This document shows, piece by piece, positions 15,524 through 24,001 of a stretch of DNA of 24,053 nucleotides. The stretch lies in assembly GCA_045640725.1 (NCBI GenBank), contig JAZUFN010000131.1, positions 1 to 24,053 on the forward strand. The letters run 5' to 3'. The stretch is from RGIG3528 sp045640725. Lineage in GTDB: Bacteria; Bacillota; Clostridia; Lachnospirales; Lachnospiraceae. Position 1 is the stretch's first letter. Every line of letters starts with the position of its first letter. A model generated the notes under the pieces. It was not told the DNA's origin, searched no databases, and was given only the letters and a program-made list of their open reading frames with translations. A program made the translations under genes and the position numbers.

Positions 15524-17153
15524 TGTTTACACCTGCATTTCGCTCAGCGTTCCTTGTTATTTCCTCGCTGAAGCCATATTTTTTAAGAAGCCTTATCGCA
15601 TTGCCGGAGTCAGATGGTCCCGGTAAAAGCTTATAAGTAAATACTATATCCTCTCCGGATAAATCCTCGGTAAAGTGATAATTATCATATAAATCGCTAC
15701 ATTTTTCACAGAGTTCAATATCATGAGATGCTGCAAAAATAAGCTTATTGCTCTCAGCAAAAGCAGATAATACTGCAATATTGGCTGCAATTCTTTCTAC
15801 AGTATTGGTACCCTTGAAAAGCTCATCTGTAAAGCCAATTACGGGAATTGTGCCATCCTCATCCAAAATACGCTTAACCGACTTAATTTCTGCAATATAA
15901 TAGCTGTCTCCGGTAATAATATTATCCTTCACAGCCATGGAGGTCAGCACTTTACAGTAAGAAGCCTTAAAATTCATTGCAGTACATGTATGAATAGTCT
16001 GTGCATAGAAAAGATTGATAGCCACTTCCTTTAGGAAAGTGGACTTACCTGATGCATTGGAGCCTGTAATAAGCATTCCCTTATGAACATTGATGTCCAA
16101 GGCTACAGGGTCATCCAAAAGAGGATGATATATTCCTTCTGCTTCCACAAAAGGCTTCTGTGACTCAGTGAGCTCAGGCAGGCAGAAATATGGCAGATTT
16201 TCTCTGTATGCTGCAATAGATAAAAGAGAATCTAAATATCCTGCAGTCTCATATAATGTAAAAATGTCCTGCTGACACTTTTTGGCATTAGTCAGTGCAA
16301 AATTAAACAATAAAAGGTCAAAATGGAAAAACATATTTACATAGTCTAAAATCATGGCCATCATATCGCCTGAAAAGGAAATACGAACATAACCCATGCA
16401 TTTTCTAAAGGTCCTGGTGGCCCTAAGAGACTTTTTTATCTTGTCATTTTCTTCTGAAAGTAAATCCAGATTCATAGCTGCAATTTTCTCGGTAGCCTCA
16501 CACATATTGGCAGCCTGTGAAAAAGCAGTCATATACTCTCTCACCTGATTTTTACGTACATAATAAGTAATGACATTCAGAAAAAGAAAAAAGATAATGG
16601 CAGGTACTGCTATTTGGTAGGAAAAAGGTATAAGTATCAGCGATGCCATTATCCCCAAAGCGCAAAAAGCATGGAAGGCAGTAGAATCCTTCTTCATTTG
16701 ATCTATTCTGGACAATGAGGAATACATGGATACCTGTTTATTTTTTTTGATATGCATAAGCTGATACTGAAGTTCAGTACGAATATCTGCATTTTCCTTA
16801 AAATATCTGAAAAAACCCTCTCTTTTTTCCAATTCCCTTATATCAAAAACAGGCCTCCTTAGGAGATAGTACAAATACTCTTCTCCGGGGGCCGATGTGG
16901 TATGATTTATGCGATTATAAAGGTCATAAAAATTTATATCATTGGCAGTAATGTCATCCATCAGAGAGTCATTACGACTCTCTGAAAAGTATGCCACTCT
17001 GTCCAATTCTTCTGAAGTAGTCTTGAAATTACAAGGCTTACCATACTCCATCAAAAGTTTTGTTTTTGTTTTCTTTTTATCATTAATCCGATCATATACC
17101 GCTTTTGCCAGCAAAAATACAATGCCTGCAATAAGCAAATAAACTAACCACAT
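15516..17153 (-). CDS. Membrane-anchored MutS-like ATPase of unknown role
   Basis: A 545-residue protein with a MutS-type ABC ATPase at its C-terminus but no mismatch-binding domain. The N-terminus (about 2-17) and two adjoining segments (about 161-178 and 181-198) are hydrophobic and predicted to be membrane helices. The middle resembles the MutS lever region. The ATPase has Walker A GSNASGKS at 364-371, a Walker B region ending FTDELFKGTN at 441-450 (Asp443, Glu444) and an ASHD switch at 475-478. The DELFKGTN form of the signature is typical of the MutS-like proteins found in clostridia and Bacteroidetes. There is no Smr domain, so it is not MutS2. It overlaps mutS by 8 bases and has AAGGGG 8-9 bases before its ATG. 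The function is unknown; the coupling suggests equal expression with mutS, not necessarily a role in repair. Confidence 0.9.
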   Translation of the reverse strand: MWLVYLLIAGIVFLLAKAVYDRINDKKKTKTKLLMEYGKPCNFKTTSEELDRVAYFSESRNDSLMDDITANDINFYDLYNRINHTTSAPGEEYLYYLLRRPVFDIRELEKREGFFRYFKENADIRTELQYQLMHIKKNKQVSMYSSLSRIDQMKKDSTAFHAFCALGIMASLILIPFSYQIAVPAIIFFLFLNVITYYVRKNQVREYMTAFSQAANMCEATEKIAAMNLDLLSEENDKIKKSLRATRTFRKCMGYVRISFSGDMMAMILDYVNMFFHFDLLLFNFALTNAKKCQQDIFTLYETAGYLDSLLSIAAYRENLPYFCLPELTESQKPFVEAEGIYHPLLDDPVALDINVHKGMLITGSNASGKSTFLKEVAINLFYAQTIHTCTAMNFKASYCKVLTSMAVKDNIITGDSYYIAEIKSVKRILDEDGTIPVIGFTDELFKGTNTVERIAANIAVLSAFAESNKLIFAASHDIELCEKCSDLYDNYHFTEDLSGEDIVFTYKLLPGPSDSGNAIRLLKKYGFSEEITRNAERNAGVNNG

Positions 17154-17178
17154 AAAATCTACCCCTTAACCAAATAAA

Positions 17179-18426
17179 TCAATCCTTTATAATTCTACCA
17201 TAATACATTTTGTATGGAGAAATAAAATCAATATCAGAAATACCGATGCCTAAAGTATTGGTAGATGAATGTATAATTCTTCTGACGCCATCATCATCCT
17301 TACCCAGATAAATAGCTACATGGAATACTTTGGTCTTATTGGCATAAAAAACCAGGTCCCCAGGCTGAAGCTCATCTCTTGTAATCTTCTTAAATGTTTT
17401 CTGCATATCTGCAGAGACTCTGGGAATACATTTTTCCAAGTACTTATCAGTGGACCAAACTGTAGAACCACTAGGTATCATAGACTTTCTGTAAGAAGAA
17501 TTGTTCTTATATACCATTTCATAGACATATCTTACAAATCCTGAGCAGTCAACTCCCTTATAAGGATCATTACCTCCCCAAAGATATCCTGTAGCTTTGC
17601 CACCGCTGTTCTTCAGGCCTTTAACCTTTATACCAAGGTATTTCATAGCTTCCTCACATATAGCTACTCTTACATCGCTGACAGCAGTACCATACTTATA
17701 ATACTTTTCAGCCCACTGAAGCTCATAAGTGAAGTATACATATTCCAAAGCTACATAACCGACTTTTTCAGTATCATTGGTATCAGATTCAATAATAATT
17801 TCTACCCAAAGCTTATTTGTGTCTTCATCTCTGTTAACCACCAAAGCCTTTGATACAGCCATTTTTTCTCCTGCCTTGACCTGAGAAATAATCTCTGCGG
17901 ATTTCGATGGCGCTCTACGCACATTAAGGGCATTAACAGACTTATTTACAACAGCATAAAGACTCTTGATTTCATCAGCCTTATCTAATGCATCCTGACC
18001 TGTAATAAGCCATTTTGCACTTACAAATCCGGTAAGCTTGCCGGACTTAATCTCGTACCACTCTTCATTTTCACCGGAACTTTTAATAATAACCGGATCA
18101 GGATTCTTAATCTCAACTGCTGCACCGGGATACAAAATACCCACCTTTGCATTACCGGTACCTGCTTTTTGCCTTATATTTAACCAGCTGTTAACATTGG
18201 CAATAGCAATATTATCAGGATAATTATTAATAGTATTCAGGAGGTATGGTACTTGTCCCACATTATCTTCAACATCGTAATATGCTTCGAGTCCTTCTGA
18301 AATACCTGCGAGACCTATGGAGCCTGAAATAGTCTCACCAAAAACAGCCTTCGTTTTGTTTGCTGAAAACAAAATAAAGGCTAATACAGCTGTCATAAAT
18401 ACTTTACCCAATAGATGCTTGCTCAA
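17179..18426 (-). CDS. Secreted SH3-domain NlpC/P60 cell-wall peptidase
   Basis: A 415-residue exported protein. A signal peptide or N-terminal anchor covers residues 1-29 (hydrophobic core about 9-21). Two bacterial SH3 domains follow (about 75-142, with VNSWLNIRQKAGTGNAKVG; about 158-230, with ALNVRRAPSKSAEIISQVKAG). An NlpC/P60 domain fills about 250-412, with Cys294 in GVDCSGFVRYVYE, His369 in FHVAIYLG and a third polar residue likely at His386 in IIHSS. Such enzymes cleave bonds in peptidoglycan stem peptides. The start is TTG at 18424-18426, supported by AAAAGGGG at 18435-18442 with 8 bases spacing; an internal ATG at Met11 has no good site. It lies between the phosphatase-fold gene and the MutS-like gene with gaps of 29 and 25 bases. 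The substrate bond is not determinable here. Confidence 0.93.
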   Translation of the reverse strand: MSKHLLGKVFMTAVLAFILFSANKTKAVFGETISGSIGLAGISEGLEAYYDVEDNVGQVPYLLNTINNYPDNIAIANVNSWLNIRQKAGTGNAKVGILYPGAAVEIKNPDPVIIKSSGENEEWYEIKSGKLTGFVSAKWLITGQDALDKADEIKSLYAVVNKSVNALNVRRAPSKSAEIISQVKAGEKMAVSKALVVNRDEDTNKLWVEIIIESDTNDTEKVGYVALEYVYFTYELQWAEKYYKYGTAVSDVRVAICEEAMKYLGIKVKGLKNSGGKATGYLWGGNDPYKGVDCSGFVRYVYEMVYKNNSSYRKSMIPSGSTVWSTDKYLEKCIPRVSADMQKTFKKITRDELQPGDLVFYANKTKVFHVAIYLGKDDDGVRRIIHSSTNTLGIGISDIDFISPYKMYYGRIIKD

Positions 18427-18434
18427 ACCTGATA

Positions 18435-18442
18435 CCCCTTTT
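18435..18442 (-). promoter_or_regulatory. Ribosome binding site supporting a TTG start
   Basis: AAAAGGGG on the minus strand, 8 bases before the TTG at 18426. It supports TTG initiation of the NlpC/P60 gene, which keeps the positively charged start of the signal peptide; the later Met11 would remove it. Confidence 0.65.
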
Positions 18443-18455
18443 ACACGTCTGAATT

Positions 18456-19562
18456 TTATTTTAATTTAAATGACATATATACCGGCTCATGATCGGAATA
18501 TAAAAAGCCGGAATACATATTTTCATATTCGACAACTTCAATATTGTCAGACACAATAAATCCGTCCAAAATAAACACCTTTGTCACGCCCTCCCTGTAA
18601 GGAGCATCGTCATCACGTCCTGTAGGTGGCAGCTTCTTTTTATCATATTTATCCATAGCAAATGATAGAAAAGATGGAAGCTGAGTCCTCGGGAAAGGAT
18701 AAGCCCAACTGCTGTATGAAGGCTCATTCTCATCCAATGAAAGATCATGATTAAAATCTCCACCACAGATAATATAGTTGCCGGAAATATACTCATTGGT
18801 CATATCATCGATAAGCAGCTTCAGCTGTCCTTCACGAACAGAGTCATCACTGCCATAGGCAGATAAATGGATATTATATACACAGAGCATTTTACCATTT
18901 TCTGTAGGCATTTTTGATACGGTATAACACCTGTCCAGATCAAAAAACTTGGTGATAGAGTCCATAATTGGAAGCTCCACCCTTTTTGAAGACTCCATCT
19001 TAAAGCTTGAGAAAGTAGCTAATCCTGCAGAAATCACACCATGCGGCTGATAAATCGGAATAATATAATATGGTGACTTGTAAAGATTATATGCGAAGCT
19101 ATAGTAAAAACCGGACATTTTTGAATTCAGATAGTCCAGTTGATCGATATGGTAGGATCTGGTACTGTCTCTGTCTATTTCCTGAAGAATCAAAAAATCA
19201 GGTTCTTTAGATAATATTTTATCCAAAAGGCCATCGATATTTTGATATACTGAATCCCTAGAAAAAGCCCAGGACTCATGTCCACCATCCATAAAGAAAT
19301 CAAAATCGGAAGAATATGCTCCAAACCCGATATTGGATGTCAGAATGTGATATTCCTTATTAACAGCAACATTCTTATCAGTTGTAATACCACTCTGGTA
19401 CTCCAGGCTCAGCTCCTTATCTCCCTGCCTGTGGAAGGTGAGATATGCGTACCCTACATAGCCGGCTGCTAATACAATAACTACCGCTGCAATTATGGCT
19501 AATGTCCTGAAAAATATTGCAATTTTGCTTTTCTTCTTTGTTTTTTTCTTTTTCTTACTCAT
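18456..19562 (-). CDS. Membrane-anchored endonuclease/exonuclease/phosphatase-fold protein
   Basis: A 368-residue protein. Residues 1-13 are almost all Lys, followed by a membrane helix at about 14-38, so the catalytic domain probably faces outside. The fold is the DNase I/sphingomyelinase/inositol phosphatase superfamily: SNIGFG at 76-81, LQEIDRD at 126-132 (metal-binding Glu128), NIHLSAYGSDDSVREGQL at 230-247, GGDFNHDLS at 267-275 (Asp269, Asn271) and YSDHEPV at 355-361 (Asp357, His358). All catalytic residues are present. The substrate is not clear; phosphodiesters such as nucleic acids, phospholipids or sugar phosphates are possible. It follows gpsA after 56 bases and precedes the NlpC/P60 gene, which points to surface functions of this pair. 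AGAGG lies very close to the ATG. Confidence 0.9.
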   Translation of the reverse strand: MSKKKKKTKKKSKIAIFFRTLAIIAAVVIVLAAGYVGYAYLTFHRQGDKELSLEYQSGITTDKNVAVNKEYHILTSNIGFGAYSSDFDFFMDGGHESWAFSRDSVYQNIDGLLDKILSKEPDFLILQEIDRDSTRSYHIDQLDYLNSKMSGFYYSFAYNLYKSPYYIIPIYQPHGVISAGLATFSSFKMESSKRVELPIMDSITKFFDLDRCYTVSKMPTENGKMLCVYNIHLSAYGSDDSVREGQLKLLIDDMTNEYISGNYIICGGDFNHDLSLDENEPSYSSWAYPFPRTQLPSFLSFAMDKYDKKKLPPTGRDDDAPYREGVTKVFILDGFIVSDNIEVVEYENMYSGFLYSDHEPVYMSFKLK

Positions 19563-19618
19563 AAACCTCTATAATACCCATTACTGCTCGTTACTATTCA
19601 CAGCATGTTCATAGCACA

Positions 19619-20629
19619 TTAATCCCAAGAAAGACTGTAATGCTCTATCCGTTTATCTCTGGAAAAAAGATCTTTTACTGCCAGCTTAACATCCTTATTT
19701 TCAAAGAGAATCAGATTAATCTGGTCCACGATAGGCATTTCTACATGATATTTATCTGCCAGCATCTTGGCAGCCTTGGCACAGTAAACACCTTCTACCA
19801 CCTGACCCACTTCTTTAAGGGCCTCTTCACAGGTTTTCCCCTGTCCCATAAGATAGCCCGCATTACGATTTCTGGAATGTTTACTGGTACAGGTAACAAT
19901 AAGATCTCCTATGCCTGAAAGTCCGTTAAATGACTCGGCTTTGCCACCCATAGTAATACCCAAACGTGATATCTCTACAATACCTCTGGTCATAAGTGCT
20001 GCTTTGGCATTATCACCAAAGCCCATACCATCTGTAATACCCGCAGCCAGAGCAATGACATTCTTCAAGGAGCCACCCAGCTCTATTCCCAGAACATCCG
20101 GGCTGGTGTACACTCTAAAATACTCGTTCATAAATGTGTCCTGTATAAGCTTGGCTGTAGCTTCTCTCTCTGCCCCTATCACTATAGTGGTCGGCATCTT
20201 TAATGATACTTCTTCTGCGTGAGTAGGCCCTGATAAAACACACACCTGAGCATTTTTAAGCTCATCTTTAATAACATCGCAGAGGGTATAAAGAGTACTC
20301 TCTTCGATACCCTTCGCCACATTTACAATAATCTGATTATCAGGAATTAAATCTTTAAGACGGGCAGCTGTCTGACGTACAAAAATGGAAGCCACGGCAA
20401 AAACAATAATCCGGGGATTATTTGCCAATGCATTATTTATGTCAGATGTAAGCTCCACACTGTCAGGCAGTACTGCTCCCGGCAGATTCCTTATGGCAGT
20501 TCTGTCTGCTTTAAGACTATCTATTTCTTTTTCAACGGCGCTCCAAAGAGTCACTTGATGCCCATTGGAAGCAAGTAAAATAGTAAGCGCTGTACCCCAG
20601 GTACCTGCACCCAATACAGTTATATTCAT
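19619..20629 (-). CDS. gpsA: Glycerol-3-phosphate dehydrogenase (NAD(P)+)
   Basis: A 336-residue enzyme that reduces dihydroxyacetone phosphate to sn-glycerol 3-phosphate, the backbone for phospholipids. The Rossmann motif is GAGTWG at 7-12. Substrate and catalytic residues are Lys106 in NVAKGIE and Lys189 in LGGSLKNVIALAAGI; the DGMGFGDNAKAALMTRG segment (200-216) and SGIGDLIVTCTSKHSRNR (238-255) are classic. It follows plsY by 18 bases with AAGG about 9 bases before the ATG. Its product is the acceptor used by PlsY encoded just upstream, so the pair forms the entry to phosphatidic acid synthesis. Confidence 0.98.
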   Translation of the reverse strand: MNITVLGAGTWGTALTILLASNGHQVTLWSAVEKEIDSLKADRTAIRNLPGAVLPDSVELTSDINNALANNPRIIVFAVASIFVRQTAARLKDLIPDNQIIVNVAKGIEESTLYTLCDVIKDELKNAQVCVLSGPTHAEEVSLKMPTTIVIGAEREATAKLIQDTFMNEYFRVYTSPDVLGIELGGSLKNVIALAAGITDGMGFGDNAKAALMTRGIVEISRLGITMGGKAESFNGLSGIGDLIVTCTSKHSRNRNAGYLMGQGKTCEEALKEVGQVVEGVYCAKAAKMLADKYHVEMPIVDQINLILFENKDVKLAVKDLFSRDKRIEHYSLSWD

Positions 20630-20647
20630 ATAAAATTACCTTATTAC

Positions 20648-21355
20648 TTATTTTTTTTTAGGACCGAAAGAAAACTTATTCTCATTATGATTAATAAGTC
20701 TTTTAATATTGGCTCTGTGATTATATACACAAAGTATGGTAAATACCCAGGTAAAGCATGACATAGCTATCCAAAGAGTCTTGTCAAAGTCTCCCCAGTT
20801 GTAAAAATCCCCATGGCCACCGTAGCTAAAGTAACCCTGGACCAGAACAAAAATAGGAAAAAGAAGGGATGCCACCATAGAAGCAATACTCATATATTTT
20901 GTGATAAAAATAGTAAATGCAAAAATAGCAAAGCCACCTACTGCCAGGCGCCAGTCATATAAAAGCATACAAGCTCCCATACACGCCACCCCTTTTCCGC
21001 CTTTAAACTTAAGATAGAAAGGAAACATATGTCCAAGCACTGCTCCGAAGCCCACCAAAAGTACCAAAAGCTGATTCATCTGGCTCATAGCCGGATACTG
21101 ACGGAAGAAAAGAAATCTCACCAAAAGTATCGGCAGCATGGTCTTAAACAAATCAATAAAGAGGGTAGTAAATCCGGCTTTAGGTCCCATTACTCGAAGA
21201 ACATTTGTAGCTCCCGTATTGCCGCTTCCCTGATGCTTAATATCTACATTGCCCTTTTTGGCTACTACTGTACCTGCAGAAAAACAACCGCAAAAATAAC
21301 CAATAACTATACAGAAAGCCACCTGTAGCGGAATCATGTCAACAAATAACTGCAT
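20648..21355 (-). CDS. plsY: Glycerol-3-phosphate acyltransferase PlsY
   Basis: A 235-residue polytopic membrane enzyme that transfers acyl groups from acyl phosphate to glycerol-3-phosphate. The three conserved cytoplasmic motifs are visible: HQGSGNTGATNVLRVMG at 41-57, GHMFPFYLKFKGGKGVA at 108-124 and NHRANIKRL at 212-220. Hydrophobic segments lie around 8-32, 62-86, 94-112, 126-150, 155-175 and 192-211. It is somewhat longer than the usual 190-215 residues, partly because of an acidic, aromatic loop at about 175-192. The ATG overlaps the der stop codon by one base (TAATG), with GAGG inside the end of der. Met7 is an alternative but less likely start. Confidence 0.97.
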   Translation of the reverse strand: MQLFVDMIPLQVAFCIVIGYFCGCFSAGTVVAKKGNVDIKHQGSGNTGATNVLRVMGPKAGFTTLFIDLFKTMLPILLVRFLFFRQYPAMSQMNQLLVLLVGFGAVLGHMFPFYLKFKGGKGVACMGACMLLYDWRLAVGGFAIFAFTIFITKYMSIASMVASLLFPIFVLVQGYFSYGGHGDFYNWGDFDKTLWIAMSCFTWVFTILCVYNHRANIKRLINHNENKFSFGPKKK

Positions 21356-22689
21356 TATTTCTTTTCCTCTTCATTTCTTTCACGAATAATAAATTTAATA
21401 GACGTTCCGGCAAAGCCAAAAGCTTCACGAATTTTATTTTCAATATAACGTACATAAGAAAAATGCATTATTTTCTTATTGTTAACAAAAATAACAAAGG
21501 TAGGCGGCTTAACAGCAACCTGAGTAATATAAAAGAGCTTAAGGCGTCTGCCTTTATCTGAAGGTGGCTGCTGCAAGGCAACGGCCTGCATCATAACCTC
21601 ATTCAGAACACCTGTACCTACGCGCTTATTCTGATTCTCTATTACCGATTCAATATGATCAAAAATCTTGTTCACTCTCTGACCGGTCTTTACGGAAATA
21701 AATACGATATCGGCATAAGGTATAAATGAAAGTACTTCTCTGATTTTCTCAGTCTGTCTGTAGATAGTTTTGTCGTCCTTATCTTCTACTGCATCCCATT
21801 TGTTTACAGCAATTATAATGCCCTTTCCGGCATCATGTGCTATGCCGGCGATTTTGGCATCCTGTTCTGTAACACCCTCAGTAGCATCAATAAGCACGAT
21901 ACATACATCACATCTTTCAACTGCAGCTACAGTACGTACCATCATAAAATGCTCAATATCGGTATTTATCTTGGCATGCTTACGAAGACCTGCCGTATCT
22001 ATAAATACATAGTCTTTTTCGTTGTATGTAACCTGTGTATCAATGGCATCTCTGGTAGTACCTGCTATGTCAGAAACAATAACTCTATCCTCACCTAAAA
22101 GTCTGTTTATCAGAGAGCTCTTTCCTACATTGGGCTTACCTACAATAGCTACACGAGGTCTGGTATCCTCTTCCTGCTCCTCCATAGTGCCCTGAGTCAC
22201 TTCAAGTACAGCATCCAAAAGATCACCAAAGCCCAGCCTGTTTACAGATGATACAGGGATAGGATCACCTATACCCAGATTGTAGAATTCATATGTATCA
22301 TTCATAAACTTATTAAAATCATCCACCTTGTTGGCACAAAGCACCACAGGCTTACCGCTTCTTCTAAGAATATCCGCAACGTTGTAGTCGCTGTCTACAA
22401 GTCCCTGCTTGGTATCTACTACAAAAATAATACAGTCTGCAGTATCGATAGCTACCTGCGCCTGAGCTCTCATGTAAGCAAGCATCATATCGCCATTATC
22501 AGGTTCGATACCACCTGTATCAATAAGGGTAAACTGTTTATCCAGCCAGGTAATATCCGCATATATTCTATCTCTGGTGACACCGGGAGTATCTTTTACT
22601 ATAGAAATTCTTTCGCCGGCAAGAGCGTTAAATAATGTTGACTTACCAACATTAGGACGTCCAACTACAGCGATAATCGGTTTACTCAT
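21355..22689 (-). CDS. der: Ribosome biogenesis GTPase Der (EngA)
   Basis: A 444-residue tandem GTPase needed for 50S subunit assembly. GTPase domain 1 has GRPNVGKS at 10-17, DTPGVTRD at 33-40, DTGG at 57-60 and NKVD at 120-123. Domain 2 has GKPNVGKS at 184-191, DIAGTTRD at 207-214, DTAGLR at 231-236 and NKWD at 296-299. A KH-like domain occupies about 352-437. The basic/acidic tail RERNEEEKK is short. The ATG overlaps the end of the DUF512 gene by 8 bases and has a strong GGAGG 8-9 bases upstream. The der-plsY-gpsA order recurs in clostridia. All GTPase motifs are intact. Confidence 0.99.
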   Translation of the reverse strand: MSKPIIAVVGRPNVGKSTLFNALAGERISIVKDTPGVTRDRIYADITWLDKQFTLIDTGGIEPDNGDMMLAYMRAQAQVAIDTADCIIFVVDTKQGLVDSDYNVADILRRSGKPVVLCANKVDDFNKFMNDTYEFYNLGIGDPIPVSSVNRLGFGDLLDAVLEVTQGTMEEQEEDTRPRVAIVGKPNVGKSSLINRLLGEDRVIVSDIAGTTRDAIDTQVTYNEKDYVFIDTAGLRKHAKINTDIEHFMMVRTVAAVERCDVCIVLIDATEGVTEQDAKIAGIAHDAGKGIIIAVNKWDAVEDKDDKTIYRQTEKIREVLSFIPYADIVFISVKTGQRVNKIFDHIESVIENQNKRVGTGVLNEVMMQAVALQQPPSDKGRRLKLFYITQVAVKPPTFVIFVNNKKIMHFSYVRYIENKIREAFGFAGTSIKFIIRERNEEEKK

Positions 22690-23998
22690 TAATTATATCC
22701 TCCACTAATGAACTTCCTTGGGATTTTACAATACCCACAGGTTTTTGTAAAGATTTTTCAAGATCTGATACAGTATAGTCATCCAAAAATACATCCTCTC
22801 CGGTACGTAGGCACACACATGGCAGTAGTAGCTTATCGCCTATATCTTTTCCTTTAAGCTGCTGGTATATATCACTATATGTAAGCAGGCCTGCTACAGT
22901 AATGCTGTCTCCGAAAAAATTATTGATGATTTCATATACATTTACCTGTATATTGGGGAATTTACTCCGTATCTTCTCTACCTGGCGTCGGATTATGGGA
23001 TAGGCCAATACTCCTGTAGCAATGGACAAATGACGTACTCTGTCATCTCCATCCAGCGCCTCCAGCGCTTCATCCACTTCGTATTCCAGTAGGCGAACCA
23101 TACCAACACCATTTCCGATCTGAGGATACTCTTCATAGGACTCCGCATCAGGAATAGGAAGCTCCGCTTTAAGATACCACTCATCACTGGCATATACAAA
23201 TCTGCTGCCGAAAGCAGCCAGATATTTTTTTTGATACTTTTCAATCTGCCTGATCAAGGCAATAGAATCTTCTTTGGTAAAAGGCTCCAAAGGAGTAAGC
23301 TTTTCTCTGTACTTGGTGAGCCCCACCGGTACTACGGAAACGCTCTTCATGTATTTTATATACATGGATAAATCGGTAATGGTACGATCCAGCTCTGCCC
23401 CATCATTGTAGCCCTTACATAGAACTATCTGTCCATTCATTTCTATACCTGCTTCATAAAGCATGGTAAGGTAATCCAGAATTTTCCCTGCAAAACGATT
23501 CTTAAGCATCTGACAACGTAGATCAGGATTGGTAGTATGTACGGATACATTAATGGGAGAAAGATTGTAGGAAATAAGCCTTTTTATATCCTCCTCTTTC
23601 ATATTTGTCAGAGTAACATAATTACCCTGTAAAAAAGAAAGACGGGTATCATCATCCTTAAAATATATAGTCTCTCTCATACCTTCAGGATTCTGGTCGA
23701 TAAAACAGAAAATACAGCCGTTACTGCATCTGCTGTATTTATCCATAAGACCGTCCTCAAATACCAGTCCCAGGTCTTCTTCAGCATCTTTTTCTATCTC
23801 CAGTTCCCATTCTTCGCCATCAGGCTTTCTGATAAGAACTACGATATCCTCTGCAGCAGTTAAAAACTGATAGTCAAAAATATCATTTACCGGCTTATCA
23901 TTTATGGAAATAAGCTCATCTCCCGGCTCGATTTCCATTTCCTCGGCTATTGATCCGGCAATAATGCTTTTTATAAATTGTGTTTTCCGACACTCCAT
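22682..23998 (-). CDS. PDZ / radical SAM / DUF512 protein (TIGR03279 family)
   Basis: A 438-residue protein of the DUF512 family, annotated as a putative radical SAM enzyme. A PDZ-like region occupies about 8-70 (SIAEEMEIEPGDELISINDKPV). A Cys cluster C91-x3-C95-x2-C98, in CSNGCIFCFID, matches the radical SAM iron-sulfur ligands. Residues 150-225 fit a TIM-barrel core (NVSVHTTNPDLR, GQIVLCKGYNDG), and DUF512 fills the C-terminal half (about 225-425). The substrate and reaction are unknown. The gene overlaps der by 8 bases, a pairing seen in many Firmicutes, so a role linked to ribosomes or translation has been suspected; this is inference only. AAGGA lies 11 bases before the ATG. Confidence 0.94.
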   Translation of the reverse strand: MECRKTQFIKSIIAGSIAEEMEIEPGDELISINDKPVNDIFDYQFLTAAEDIVVLIRKPDGEEWELEIEKDAEEDLGLVFEDGLMDKYSRCSNGCIFCFIDQNPEGMRETIYFKDDDTRLSFLQGNYVTLTNMKEEDIKRLISYNLSPINVSVHTTNPDLRCQMLKNRFAGKILDYLTMLYEAGIEMNGQIVLCKGYNDGAELDRTITDLSMYIKYMKSVSVVPVGLTKYREKLTPLEPFTKEDSIALIRQIEKYQKKYLAAFGSRFVYASDEWYLKAELPIPDAESYEEYPQIGNGVGMVRLLEYEVDEALEALDGDDRVRHLSIATGVLAYPIIRRQVEKIRSKFPNIQVNVYEIINNFFGDSITVAGLLTYSDIYQQLKGKDIGDKLLLPCVCLRTGEDVFLDDYTVSDLEKSLQKPVGIVKSQGSSLVEDIINE

Positions 23999-24001
23999 TA
24001 C

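Noticed and set aside
15516..17153. MutS2 assignment for the MutS-like gene
   Set aside because: It lacks the Smr nuclease domain and is far shorter than the roughly 780 residues of MutS2; it also has membrane segments.
19563..19618. Possible promoter before the phosphatase-fold gene (TATTAT-like -10)
   Set aside because: The only -35-like sequence (TGTGAA) is 20 bases away and poor, so the match is no better than expected in A+T-rich DNA.
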